DNA of 64,000 nt from Hydractinia symbiolongicarpus (lineage: Eukaryota > Cnidaria > Hydrozoa > Anthoathecata > Hydractiniidae). Shown here one piece after another: positions 20,301 to 33,420 of this stretch. A program made the position numbers and the translations under genes. The number at the start of each line of letters is the position of its first letter. Within the stretch, counting starts at the first letter, position 1. The notes below the pieces were generated by a model that worked only from the letters and a program-made list of their open reading frames with translations, was not told the DNA's origin and searched no databases. The stretch lies in NCBI RefSeq assembly GCF_029227915.1, contig NC_079888.1, positions 10,027,001 to 10,091,000 of the forward strand, given 5' to 3'.

Positions 20301-23300
20301 AAGCTATGTTGTTGCGTTACAAAAACCTCAGGCAACAATGCAAATATTGGTTATCCAAACTCATACTTAAGTGAGTTTTAATATAACACATCTTTAAAAA
20401 ATGCGAACATGCTTCTCAATCACTTTTTACAACATATTTCTCGCTCTAAATATCTAATGTGTCTGTGAAATAGAGATCAACCAAACACGTCAGAATTTAT
20501 AAATCAAACTTTACATCTAGTTTACACTACCTCAAAAAAAAGATCATCAAAATATCCGTCGTTACATAAAACATTTATTTTTAAGCAAATATCAGCAGAA
20601 TAAAACTTCTTAAATTTTCTTACCAATTCCTATCCATATTTTTCAACTTCGTATTTTAAGCCTAAAACGTACATGCTTTTTATGTTCAATGTTTCTCATA
20701 AAATAAACATGGTCTTATAAAGTTAAGCCTTATAAACATCTGATAAATGTTTACATAAAGGGTATTACAGATAAATATAAGCGTTTTCTTATATTTGATT
20801 TGAATGCGAGAATATCGACAATCTAAATCGTCACGAAGTGTTAATGACTTAACGAGATAAGATAATCAATGAAAAGCAGTTTAAAAAGGATAACATGCAA
20901 ACAGGTTAAGTCCAGTACGGCTATGAGCGTATGCTCGGCTACTTCGACTCAAAAACAGAATGTATCTCCTTCCAGCTACCAAGTTTCTTCATTCATTCTC
21001 CAAAATAGCATAGACATACGCGACTTGACTTTAACGAAAACTATTTCGTCCTCGACTCACAGTTCCAAAGGGGCTGGACATAATTATATTGAAATTAACG
21101 AGTTAAATTTAACTTGTATATACATAAAAGCTCTTTTATTATATTGGAAGGTCTGTCATCAAATTTATGCTTTTCACAATCAACTTCATATTGCTAAAAG
21201 ATCTATTGGTATTAACTCGTGTTTGCCATCCTTGTTTTTATATAGAATCGATTGTACCCTGTATAGTTTTGGGAACAACATGGCCTACCCATCCGGAGAT
21301 ATAGTAGACGTATTGGCTTAAATATGCATGTGGTTTCACCATGAAATCTTTGAATGAAACACTTTGAAGTTAACTCACCCCTAAAAACAATAATCAGGCC
21401 TATTTGTGAAAATGTAATGAAGTTGTCTGAAATTTCACATTAAGTCGTCGCCATGTCATTGTTTATTAAGAGCGAGTGTAATAAAAAATTAATTTTTAGT
21501 TCTCCCTATTCACAGAAATTCCTACTTGTTTATGTGACCATTATATATAATAAACAAAACTAAATAAAAAAAAGATTTCAGTAATACATGAACCAATAAC
21601 AATTTAATATGACGACAACATATATAATATTTGCAAACAGGGAAAACAAAGTGAATGAACTTGTTTGGGAATTTCCTATTTTTTTATCTTTCTATACTAT
21701 TATGGAACCAAAAACCGAAAGTTACAAGTAAAATAAAAGATAATCAATCTACGATAATGTAATAAAGACTGAAAAGGAAGTTAGAATATACCCCACACAT
21801 TTACAACCACACAACTAAATTTAAAATTTTTTAATTTTGTTATTACCCTCAATATTTTTCTTTTTCCTCCTCATTGTTTTTGTTTGTTTGTTTTTTTCTA
21901 TCATCTTCGAGCAACAGGTGTGATTGAAGTTTAAAATAGCTTCATAGTTTTATAATGATTTCTACAGCGGTTTTTAAAAGGTAAGGATTGTATAGCTAAG
22001 CTTTTATAGCTTCCCGCCAAGGTTTTCTTTTTCTTTTCAGCAAAAATCTATTGTTTCGTTTTATCTTTAAATTTTAGTAATTTTTCTTTAATTGATTTAA
22101 GAAAATTTATATGCTTTTTAAAATATGTATCGTAGTTTCTCAGCAGGATCCTACTTTTTATTTATTTATTTTTAGAGGTCGGGAGGGCGAAGGAAGTTGT
22201 AGTTTTACCACCCTATTTCCACTGTCATTGTTCTACATGTGCATGTGACACTTTTTTTTCCCATGTGGAAGTTTAATCCTCGTTAAATAAAAAAGAGGGC
22301 TTTTGTACAATTTGTCAAATCATTCATTTTTAAGTCTCATAGTCATGTCATTTTTCCTCTCCTGATCTGTAAAAACGTCTTTCTAAATTTACTTTATTTT
22401 ATTCTGCACATCGTCGCGCTGCCGTATAATTTTTTCGTAACTAATTTGTGACGCTTTCACAGGCATTACTGAAAAACAAAGCACAACGTCGCTGCAGATC
22501 CCATTCTTGTTTTGTAAAGCCCCTCACTTTTCATTTCTTGTAAGCGCCGATTACTGTTATAAAATCACATGGTTAATAAAAAATTAATAACAATTTAAAC
22601 ACAAGATCAGGTTACATATCACGTGTTCATAGAATGCAAACATCACACACATATTGAAAGGAACAGATAAATTTAGATTGTCGACAAGTGATGTGCTAGA
22701 CAGCTTGAGAATGTTTTTTTTGTTTACATCAGTCTAGTTCCCATAGCTTTTTTTAACAAACGACTGTCAAAAAATACTTCATCTTGGAAACTAGGTGTGT
22801 TTTCGTCAAATTTCGCTACAAATTATTCGAAAAGCACATAATAAGCTGGAAGACTGATATATAGAATGGCAAAACAATTTTGGAAAACACATATTAGAGT
22901 AAAAAAAACCCTAGGAACGAATTTGGCTATTTACGCTTAACCAATTGTCGCAATGCATTCCTTTAAAGAAATAATTTTAAAACAACGACTACAAATAAAT
23001 TCCGGGTTAAATAATTTGTGGGCGATGTCTCTTAGAAAGAGAATTTTAACTGTGAAAAAAAGTCAATTCGAACATCGTCAGCTGCAAACTGCTTTCTTGA
23101 TATCTAAGTTCTTCTAATTCTTATTCAATAAATAAATTAGTCCCATATTTGCACCTTAGAGTTAACATTTGAAAGAACAAACAAACAAATAAACAAACAA
23201 ACAAAAAATAAAATAACGTGTCTATTTCGTGTAGCTACCACGAAAAATCTCATCTGTCATTCATCCCTCTTCACGTAGCCTGTTTTTTAGTTAATGATTT

Positions 23301-24150
23301 TGTTAGTGGTTTAAAAGTATAGTTTTAAATCTTTTATCACTAAAGGCAATACACAAATAGATTTATGAAAAAGATTGATTTTTAACATTTACTCGAGAAA
23401 AACATTGAAAAAAAAATAATTAAAAAGTTTGATTGTGTTAAATTTTGTTTTGCTTAGTAGTTATAATTTAATATTTTAATTTTTGTCGGATTTCCGAAAC
23501 GAAATAATTTTGAAAATCGGATGAAGTACTTAGATAAAGCTTGATAAAGCACCCAAGGTGTCGCCTTCAACATTAAGTATTGCTTTCGTGAAATCCATGT
23601 GACTTTATAAATTCCTTTGGAAAAAAATCCCCAGTTTTTTCTAGTTTTCGTTTAACTGATTTTATAAGACAATCCCAGATGGTTTTTTTGGATTAGATTT
23701 ACTCAAATGGTTGAGACATAAGACAAACAATCACAAGAATATAGTAAACCGATAATAATTTCAGGAAAATTTTTCGAATTACTAGTGTTTCCTTTAAGGG
23801 ACCCTAGTTTTTTTCCTGACTTTGCACAAAAAACGGTAAAAATGATATGTTAAATTTTAATTATGATTTGATGACCCTTTTTTATCTAGCATAAGTTGCT
23901 GTGACTTTCTGAAATTGTATCTAAAACTCTATTCTCACGTATTCACCAGACCGTGAAACAATATTTTCAACAAAACACGCAACAATCCATACAAGTTTAT
24001 AAATGTCAGGACTCGTCTAATCATTCCCTGGTTCAGTCTGTCTTTTCAGTAGTAGCTAACTATCTCATCTCTATCGACTTAACACCGACGACAACAACAA
24101 CAACAACAACACTTCGCCAACATGCTGAACGTAAACATCTCAGCAGCACA
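17341..24150. other. 6.8-kb interval between the kinase and THOC7 genes
   Basis: No recognised gene. The left part should hold the kinase promoter and 5' leader. Two small minus-strand ATG frames (17725-17985, 86 codons; 18033-18227, 64 codons) and a plus-strand 150-codon frame (20869-21321) match nothing I know. Between about 20160 and 20370 a 70-codon open stretch ends in AA|GTGAGT, which could be an exon with a splice donor, but is unrecognised. Low-complexity runs include AAACAAACAAAT near 23175-23205. Confidence 0.35.
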
Positions 24151-27100
24151 TCAAGTCAAGTCCATCACTTCAATGGGTGTTCTCACGTCGCTCTGTTTCG
24201 TATGTGATGAAGACAACTCACTTCCATCATCGTCATCTAAAATACAGAAAAAGAGAGGGTTAGAGAGTGTTATCCCTAGCAACGTGATATGATATTCAGG
24301 CTGTTTGCCAATTTTCTAACTGTATTTTCAAGGATTTAAGATCCACACACAAAAATGTAAATCTTCAAAAAATTCCCCAATCAAAAGGGCGGTCAGACAA
24401 CTATTTTCTCTCATTTCCGTTCGATTAAAATGATTTTGTAAAAACTTATAAGTCATTATATTCAGTTCGTACTAATGCACTTGTCGATCAAGATTTATAA
24501 AAATCACCGACTTTTACCTGACTGTGTTTAATTTTAACATTCCCTGATTTTTCTACTATTGAGACTTTTCAAGGTTCCTGACCTGCATTTTCTTTGTCAG
24601 ACTACCTACCTTCAAGTATTTGCTGCAACAGCTGAACAGAATAGACCAAAACATGGAACTGCTTTTGACGCATTTCAAGCTAAGAAAAAAGAATTTCGTT
24701 ATTCACTACGTCAATGGAAACTTTCTTTGCTTCTTTTTCCACCCTGTGGCCTAAATACATGCATGGAAAAGTTGCTTTTCATTTATGCACGCTAAAGCCT
24801 GCAAACTGATAATCAAAACAGTAATAGTGTACTCAAAAATCAACTTGTACCGAGATGAAAAGATGTTACATAGATAGCATAATGTTATAGGCATTGTCAA
24901 CCTCATCATGCTTGCAACGCACATCAAAAACAGTGTGCAGTGACGCAATAAATTTTAGCGTGGTTTTATTATCTTGCACAGTGGTTCTTCATCCACGAAA
25001 ATAAAATGGCCTTAACTAACTGCAAATGTGGAGATTACCGATTCGGTAGACTCAATGCGAGTCATTAAGAGGAAATTTACTTGACTGGATCATGAGAAAA
25101 CTATTACTATTTACCGTGCACTATTTACTATTTACCATTTTTAAATATTCAGTTGAAACTTTTCCTTAGCCCTATTTGTAAATGAGCTGATATTGTGCAA
25201 ACACAATCACATCACTATCGCTTGTTGTTAAAACAAGACAAAAAATCTGTAAGCCCCCCCCCCCTTTCGCTCACCTTGAAATCTGCAGTGACTGGTAAAA
25301 GAAGGAGTGTGGGGGCAGAATCTTTATGATCATGAAGAAATCCAGTTTTTTTTATATTCTATATTCTTTCCACATACCTTTTGCATGAGTTTGTGCATCC
25401 TTGCATTAAGCTCAGATATTTCTTTTTCCAACGACTGTATTTCTCTGTAAAAAAAATAAGAAAGGTTTTCATATGGACTGTATAGACAACAAAAATATCA
25501 GATCAAAATTTAAAATAAAATCTGAATGTTGAAATAAAAGTGTATAGCTATTTTGTATATAATAAGGAAACGAAAAAGTTAAAAAAGACACATAAACAAT
25601 GTCAGTAAGGCATACCTTTCCGTGATTTTTCTCTCTGGATGTTTTTCTATGATCCTTGCAAGTGAGTCATATTCTAACAAAACAGAATAAATAATTAGGT
25701 TAAGTACTTCCAAACCTCTGAATAATTAGGTAATTTGGAAACAATTTTAAGATATTCATGCTGGATTTCTACTAGTATATTTAATTCCCGAACTTTATGC
25801 ATTTTCAAAAACACTATAATATAATTTCTGTGTTAAAAACATGCAATGTACCTGTATCAGGAAGACAACTCGTAACATACAAATTGACAAAGAAAACTTA
25901 AAATTCACCCATCAATATAATAAACAGTACAAACTATCTACCTTGTTTATTTCTCCGAATAATTTTTGCTTGTTGTAATTCTTCTTTACATAAAGCGATG
26001 TCCTTTTTAGCTTCTACTATTTTTCCCTCTAAATTATACAAAAAGGAAGTAGGTACAAGGCTAAGATAAGGCAGTGCATATACTTCAAAAATAAAGAAAA
26101 GACAGCCTTTTCAATTAGCAAATTTAATTTTGTGAGAACAAAACATCAATGAGTGTCGATTACTTAAGTCACAAGGTTGTAAAATTATAATCTTACGGAT
26201 TTGCTGATAAAGTTTTTCATAATTGTCTCGTTCTTCTGTATTCATCAAATATGCCAAGTGGTGTTTTGTCATTGAGTATTCACACTGTCGAAGTAAAGCA
26301 ACTATTTTTTGGTAGGTGAGATTTCTACAACAGAACATAATGTTATGCTAAATCAGAAGTAATTTGAACATGTTTAATTTGGTTGATGTAGTTTTATAAT
26401 TTGAGGGTTGTTGCCAACCCCTTAAGCCTCACTCAAAATAACCTGAAGATCTTGGGTTTTATATATGCGATTATAGATGAACTTTGATACTTCTATTTTA
26501 TAGAAAAAACTTTTAAGGAAAAAATAAATTTGCAGAAATTTAACCTCACTCTGCAAAAGTATCTGTAAAACACGCCTAAGTTGCTTAACTGCGAAAGTTT
26601 ATTCTATTAAGAAAAACAAAAACAGAAAAAACTAAAAGTTGTTCCTAGGAAAAAATACAACACATCATTAAACTTTCAGACGAAATATACAGTTAAAGGA
26701 GTGGTCCCACGAAAAATCAAAAAAAATAATTTCATCTCATTTCATCGGAAATGTTTTAATTATTATTATAAAAAACTTTTTTTAAAAAACAAGTTCTTTT
26801 TTTTCTCTTATTTGACCCTTTTTTTACAATCCTGTTTAAATAGCTGTGACGTCATAGTTGGCGAATGATTTTTTGCGTGTTAAGACAATTCAGCAAATAG
26901 AATGATATTCTGGAGAATCCAAGATCGTAATTTCATAATTAGAAATATTTATTTTATTTTATTTTCTATAAATATAATCACATATTATATATTATATATT
27001 TTTGTGTTTATTCTTCCGAGTAAGGGACATAGACACCACCCTCTTCAGGGAAAACTTGTCTTATTTTCCACACAACACGCGACGGTATAACTCGCCGATT

Positions 27101-29941
27101 GCCTTTTCTAAGTCGTTAGAAAATAAACCAAATGATTTGCTTGTAAGCAGCAAACCGAAAAAATTTGTTTGTAGGCGTGTCTTGCAGAAATTTCCCTCTT
27201 GTCTCGTGCAAGCATATTAAAACGAAACAAAGTTGCTTGAAACCCTCATTCTCAGTTATACATTTTAATCCTAAAAAAACAACGGAAATTTGTACGATAC
27301 ATATCATTATTATTTGATATTTTAACAATATTTTTTATGTAGCTTAATCATATTTAAAAAAAATATGTTTAAGCACATATAACTTGGAATTGTTTGTCTG
27401 TAAATGCATCCACTTCCGTAAAACAAAGACAATCAATCTCCCTAGTTTCAGTCTTGCAGTTATCGCACTTGCACCATTCATTTCTCCCAACATGAAAACT
27501 TTCCCAATGTTTTACTAAAAATATCGTTTCTCTCTCAGTTACAATGTTTTTATTATCATCTTATTTAGTGGTTTCGAATTAAAAAAAGTTGCAGCCCTGT
27601 GCCTGTAAAAAGCTCATCAAAGGTTTCCATCTCATTATCACCGTCCTCATCTTCTCCACACTCTCTCTCTCTCTCTCTCGATCTCTCTCTCTCTCTCGAA
27701 ACTAACATCGCCAATTATGACGTCACAGCAAAAGGTTCTTAATAAAAAGACAATATTTGTGCATTGATTAAAAGATCAATAAACAATTTTTAAATAGGCC
27801 ATTTATAACAAAAACCTGCATGCACCTAAGATCATATGCTTCAAGCTATGGCTTCGTATAAGAATTACTTTCTTTAAACTTTGGTAAATTTTTCGTACAA
27901 CAAGATATCCTTCTATGAGTAAATACTTACAAAAATAGTGCTATATCTAAATCTATCTTATCTATCTATACTTGACTAGCAGTACAGCTGCATATATCAC
28001 GCCTATTGTTTATTTTTATCATTGTGGTAATCTTAGGTGCTGGCAGCCAAAAATATAAGAACTGGTAATTAAAGACAATAAGTAATCAAAGCAGTGAAAC
28101 ATAACAGTAATTTTTTATAAAACACCTAAATAAGATCAATTTTCACCAGTGACATGATACTTATTGGCTGGTTGTGAACACAGGCTATTCCAATACACTA
28201 TTTCATAGCATGTACTTTTGGAAACAACTAGGAAGACAAGTAGGTACAAGACAGAAACAACTTTTATATATATACCTTTCTTCATCATCAAAATCTGCTG
28301 TACTCCATTTTATTATTGTTTTCAAAATTGTTGTAATTCTTTTTTCCTCTCCTGTTCCATCCCCATCATATAATAAACGCCTTCTAATGATGTCATCTAA
28401 AAATTAGACACACCTTTCAATTACATGTTAAAATAATTACTAATGTTTCACGTAATTCACAAGCTCAACTCAACCCAAGCTCCAGTTCAACAAATGATTC
28501 GTAAATTGTTGTTAGAGCAGCTTTTCCAGGTTGGTCAACAGTCCTCTAGTCCTAGGTAAACTCACTGTGGCTAAAGGTTTTCAGAAATTTTGAAAATCAC
28601 AACTTATATATATACTGTAGTGGAAACATCAATTTGTTTCTTCACCTCTACCACATGGACTATATACTATGTTTGTGTAGGGCATACATAGATTATATAC
28701 AAGCGTCATTTTGCAACTGTGTAAGCGAATCATGAGCAAGTCATGGAGTGTTTTAGTCTTTGCAACCAGAGCACAAAAATATAAATTTGATAAAAAATAT
28801 TTGAAACTATGTAACCATTTAGTCCTATTTTTATCATCCAATTGAAACCTGCCTTTAAGAAAATAATGGAAATGTCGGAGTTGGTAATGCAGCAAATTCT
28901 ATGAGACACTTGCCATCTCACATGCTTGTGAACTATTGCACAGGCAAAATACACATTATTTTAAAAATTCGGATGTTCACTATTAAAATTATTTTCAAAC
29001 ATTTTTTTTTCTTTTACTGAACGATTTAAACATTGAGCAATATTCATTAAAGCTTGATTTGTGTTTAAAAGTCTTTTAGAAAAAAGAAATTCAAAAAACT
29101 TTATTTGTTTAAAACATGTGCAAAAAATGGCTTCAACAGCAAAAGGAAATAAATGACCACTGGTTTTATAATCGTTACAAAAGTAAAAATTACCTCAGTG
29201 AAAAGATAGTCTGAGGCCAGCTTGAGGGGTGGATTCACACAGCCTATAAAAGATGCAAAGTGTTAAATATATTAAAATATATATGTATTAACAAAACACA
29301 TGCTTCGTTGTGGGAAGTAACCTAGCAAATATACTGCAGGATTACATTAAAACACAACAAAGAAAGAGGCTTGGCACTCTTTCTTTGTTGTGTTTTAATG
29401 TAATCCTGCTGTATATTTGCTAGGTTACTTCCCACAACGAAGCATGTGTTTTGTTGATACATATATATTTTAATATATTTAACACTTTGCATCTTTTATA
29501 GGCTGTGTGAATTAAATTTAAAATTCAAAAAAAAATCGCACACACAAATTCTTAAATATGCTGGATTAAAGTGTGCAATTTGTTGCATGTGGTTGTTTTA
29601 TTTGTGGAATTCCCTGGAAATGCATAAGTTTTGCTTGGTAAACAAACTGTGTGGCAAAAAGAATATGCCTATTAATTAAAGGAGGGGCCATGGCTAAGAT
29701 GAGGAGTCCTGAAGTATTTAAGGCTCAAATAAGTTCCCCAAGATGGTTTGATATGTTTCTAAGTAACTCGCTAGCTAGCTAGGTAGCAAAGTGGCAAGCG
29801 GACTCATCAAGCTAGCTATACCTATCTGCTAAATTCCATCTATATAGCTAGACAATATAATATGATGCTAAACAGAAAGCTATTAGCAAAATGTTTATTG
29901 AGTAAGCGTAAGCCACTGTACTGACCTTCTGAGACCGCCAT
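24151..29941 (-). CDS. THOC7: THO complex subunit 7 homolog
   Basis: Nuclear THO/TREX component linking transcription to mRNA export. Eight coding exons on the minus strand join in phase: 29926-29941, 28276-28396, 26197-26324, 25942-26028, 25616-25673, 25378-25444, 24610-24679, 24151-24236. Total 633 nt, 210 aa (vertebrate THOC7 is about 204). Start ATG at 29941 in [19 protein letters not shown], which matches the family N-terminus closely. Other matches: [43 protein letters not shown], and [20 protein letters not shown], followed by an acidic tail and TGA at 24151-24153. The middle is heptad-like and Glu/Lys-rich, as expected for its coiled coil with THOC5. The first coding exon is only 16 bp. 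Introns are GT..AG. The family call is secure. Confidence 0.93.
27659..27698. repeat. (CT)n microsatellite
   Basis: CT dinucleotide run interrupted by single CGAT units, inside a THOC7 intron. Confidence 0.9.
29233..29512. repeat. 280-bp near-perfect palindrome (foldback repeat)
   Basis: Two 136-bp arms (29233-29368 and 29377-29512) are inverted copies around an 8-bp spacer GCTTGGCA. I found about two mismatches (near the CTGCAGGAT/CAGCAGGAT and ATTAAC/ATCAAC positions). Ends are ATTCACACAGCC / GGCTGTGTGAAT. It lies in the first intron of THOC7. No clear target duplication flanks it. Either a young foldback MITE, an inverted duplication, or an assembly or read hairpin artefact. Confidence 0.9.
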
Positions 29942-29972
29942 CTTTATGTTGCTTCAACTGCCCCAATAAAAA

Positions 29973-30317
29973 TCAAAAAGTCTTTGACTCGCTTAATATT
30001 TTGTAACTGTCCGAAATTCGTTGGTCATCAAACTGATTTTTTCTCTGAGATCTCGGCGATAATGCTTGTCGTGTTTGAATTTTGACTTTATTTTTGGTGT
30101 TTTTTATGCCATTCCGTAGTTCTTGGGATATGATATTTGTCGACATTGCAGAGGAATAACTTTCAATTAATAAATTCAATAAAAAGAATTCCCCGGTGTT
30201 TTCCTGATCAAGAATGCCTGGCAGCTTAGAGAAAGAATTTTCTTCCTCCAAGGTCTCTGTTAACTGATAGAAGCTTCTCAATTTGCGTCCTGGCCAGTGT
30301 ATGCCTCCCGTTAAATC
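29973..30317 (-). CDS. Open frame immediately upstream of THOC7, unrecognised
   Basis: An open frame of 114 codons on the minus strand, ending TGA at 29975-29973, 31 bp before the THOC7 ATG. Sequence samples: LTGGIHWPGRKLRSFYQLTE, ENTGEFFLLNLLIESYSSAM, SDSYKILSESKTF. Composition looks protein-like (few Lys/Asn runs), but there is no in-frame ATG near its 5' end and no convincing splice acceptor. It may be the last exon of a gene lying further right, with its 5' exons unrecognised, or chance. Family not recognised. See the operon finding. Confidence 0.35.
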   Translation of the reverse strand, partial: DLTGGIHWPGRKLRSFYQLTETLEEENSFSKLPGILDQENTGEFFLLNLLIESYSSAMSTNIISQELRNGIKNTKNKVKIQTRQALSPRSQRKNQFDDQRISDSYKILSESKTF

Positions 30318-32809
30318 TCATTTCCTTCTATTTCTAGTTTAAGTTGGGTGACAGGGACTTTCTTCGTTGTTGTGGTGAGTGAAATAATGCATACTTTGTT
30401 TTCATACATTTAGTGTTTATTAAAAGACAACTAATTTGTTATTTTTGTTAGTTCGGTATTTACAATGTTAGAAAGAGTATAAATACATGCATGCAAATAA
30501 AACAAATTAGTGTCATCTCCCATGCTACATTTGTTAAAGCCCTTTGTTAAAAGTGCTCAAGGAACATCTGTCAACTTCTTCTCTGTGATTCTGCTCCCTT
30601 CAATGATTCTAATATCGTCGCATCAGTTCCGAATCATTTTTTTTTTAGAAATTAAGCAGACTTTGATGAGGTATTGGGAGAAACCTAAACTTAATAAAAG
30701 CATCACGTTATCTCTATCTTTTTCATGGATTATAATTATTCCTTTGGAAATATTTCGTACATGGTCAACTACCATATATCTTAGTAGCTACAACCATATA
30801 GTTAGTTTATTTATATCTTACTGTGTGTCTTTTTTTTAAAAAATGTTGTATTACTTATGATGCCCACGGATCAGGCCGAAGGCCTCAATAAAATATTGTT
30901 TAAAAAAAATTAAATAAAACGACTTGATTTTTTTATATGTGCAGAAATGACGGAATTCAGAATTTTAGAACATTTGCTTTGATCATTAACATATATTAAA
31001 AGTATAAGCAGCCCAAGAATTGCACCTTGTAAATTGGTGCTGAAGAATTAACCGAAAAAGCCCAAATTCCTTATTACCACAGAGGCTGTAGACACAAACA
31101 AGGAATAAAAGGGAGAGGTTTAGAGTTTTTTTTATAATATTTCAGGGCAAGCTTGTGCACTTTTAAGTCGTAACAGAATTTTTTTTGTGGAATTCCAAGT
31201 TTTGATTGTTTTTTTATCATCTGTCCAGGAAAGGTAGTTTTTTCTGCATTGTGCATTTTTTCAGTGCTCACAGAAACCGCATGCATTTTTTAATAGAACA
31301 GAAGGATTATTTTTAAAGTCCTTTTCATTTTTTAGGTCCCCTAACTCTAACCCAGCACTAACAAAATTTATAACGCTATACCACTCTTTAAAACTTTGCT
31401 CCTATGGCCTATTGCTATTATTTTCTAATTCATTGCATTTAATCGAAAATAACTTGATTTATTAACTCTGTATGATCTTTGTATATGCGATACAAGTGAA
31501 ATAATCAAACTATCAGACTAGGTAGTTATGCAGTCGGAACATAAAATTAAAAAAGAATTACAAGAAATATTTAATTATTCTACTCGAAAAATCTCACACT
31601 AAGTTTTGCGTGTCTGCAAAACTATCTAACGATGTGTCATATTGTTCCATTCGGAGTGTGCAGCTATACGGAGTACGGCTCCGTATAGGCATGCGTATAC
31701 GGAGTATAACTTCGTATAGCGCCATGTTTACTCCGTATAGACGAAAATATTTAGTACAAAAAGCTGCAAGCGGCGCAGACAGCCTTGAGATTATAATGCC
31801 GACACTAGTTTGGCTAGATATAAGCGAATGCAGCATAAGCATCGAACTCTGAACTAATCATTCTTATTAAAAAATTATTCTAAGCTATTCCAGTTTAAAA
31901 ATCGTCCCTAAAAAAAGCAAATAATTTGTGTAAGAAGGAAAAAGTCTAAAACATGAGACAAACATGCATAGTACCAATTAGTATAAGTAGAACTGCCACT
32001 AAGCTTAGTCTTCAGCTGATAATACCACGAACCTAATTAATTAACCTCTTCAACATCGCAAACCGAGTCTCAAAAATTGGTGTTTGTGTACGTGGCAGGT
32101 TCGTTGTTCACGCTAGTTTTTGGCCCAATGTTGAGCTCCAAACAAATTTCCTGTCTGAACTAAAAAAGATAAATTTTGAAAAATTGGGAGACTTAACGAA
32201 TTGTATGTACATCAAAGCATGCAGTGCAAAACGTGAAAAGTTTGTCAGCATAAGTGAAGTTTTGTTGTATGTGGTGTTGCAGTTAACTCAAATTAAAAGG
32301 TAATTTTAAATTGCATAGCTGATTTGGAAAAAAACTTTCCGTAGTTCGCAGCACAATTGCAAAAGGTTATGGAGAATGAAATTCCCGCGAATTCTGCGTT
32401 TCTAAAGAGAAAATTTCCTGATGATATATCATACGGGAAAAAAAGTATCGATATGGTGCAATACGTTACAGTGAAGTTAATTCATTTGATTTGATTCCGA
32501 TTAAGCAGCAAACGTTGTTTACTGCCAAAACATTCTACGGAAAGGAAATTTAACTTCGAAAAAATTATAATATATATATTCCAGTTGTTTAGCATATGAT
32601 GTAGTTTACTATTTGCGTGTTGTATGAAGTTTATTTTTATGGCTTCCAATATATTTATTCTAAGCTTGAAAACTTTGTTTTGTATGTTTCTATATGCAAT
32701 AAAACTAACCATACAGTCAATGACTTTTTATTACGCAACTGTGTAATTCATAACAACCATTGTATACCTTAACTCATTAACAATACATCGAATTCTGCTC
32801 CTACCAAAC
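30318..32809. other. Intergenic repeats, including a possible LINE 3' tail
   Basis: No gene recognised. Near 30865-30905 GGATCAGGCCGAAGGCCTCA, then ATAAAATA and an A-rich end, resembles the 3' terminus of a retroelement (hairpin CAGGCC/GGCCT and AATAAA). From 31656 to 31740 a cluster of inverted TATACGGAG / CTCCGTATA units is related to the satellite at 32810-33420. A plus-strand 109-codon frame (30510-30839) is Ser/Ile/Leu-rich and unconvincing. Confidence 0.35.
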
Positions 32810-33420
32810 ATGTCACACTCCGCATACTCAGCATGTCACACTCCGCATAGTAAGCCTGTCACATTCCGTATAGCAAATTTCGTATATTAAGCATTTCATA
32901 CTTCGTTTAATAAGCATGTCATACCCCATACACTAAGCGTGTCACACTACTCCGTATACTAAGCGTGTCACACTTCTCCGTATACTAAGCATGTCACACT
33001 ACTCCGTGTACTAAGCATGTCACACTACTCCGTGTACTAAGCATGTCACACTACTCCGTGCAATGTCACACTCCGTATACTAATACTGTCACACTCCGTA
33101 TACTAAGCATGTCACACTCCATATAGCATACTTCGTATATGAAGCCTGTCACACTGCATATAGCAAACTTCGTATATTAAGCATGTCACACTTCGTATAC
33201 TAAGCATGGCATACTCCATATAGAATAATCCGTATGGCATAGTCTGTAAAGCATACTCCGTATAGCATAGTCCGTATGGCATACACCTTATAGCACATTC
33301 TGCATACTCTGCATACCAAATTCTGCATAACATACTTTCTGTATCTCACAATCTGTATGCCATAATTTTGCTGCAATGAAACTAATGTTCCCACACTCCC
33401 TATAGCTACAATATACTTCG
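32810..33420. repeat. Degenerate tandem repeat of a CACTCCGTATACTAAGCATG-like unit
   Basis: About 600 bp of imperfect head-to-tail units of roughly 20-26 bp built on GTCACACTCCGTATACTAAG, best preserved at 32930-33070, decaying to TCCGTATAGCATA-like units on the right. Related TCCGTATAG units occur at 31656-31740, at 33567-33577 and at 39801-39840, i.e. on both sides of the Polinton-like element. Minus-strand frames over it are repeat translations, not genes. Confidence 0.85.

Noticed and set aside
20869-21321. 150-codon plus-strand frame
   Set aside because: Ser/Lys/Ile-rich first half and no domain or homologue I recognise; no neighbouring exon signals. Could be real but is not supported.
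31705-31717. Exact 13-bp match to a loxP arm (ATAACTTCGTATA)
   Set aside because: Only one arm is present, with no inverted partner at 8 bp; it is one variant of the local CGTATA repeat family, so chance similarity explains it.
33112-33394. Minus-strand frames rich in YAEYA/MPYGL repeats
   Set aside because: They are translations of the degenerate CGTATA satellite.
32810-33420. CRISPR-like array
   Set aside because: Units are contiguous and gradually diverging with no unique spacers; this is a eukaryotic satellite.
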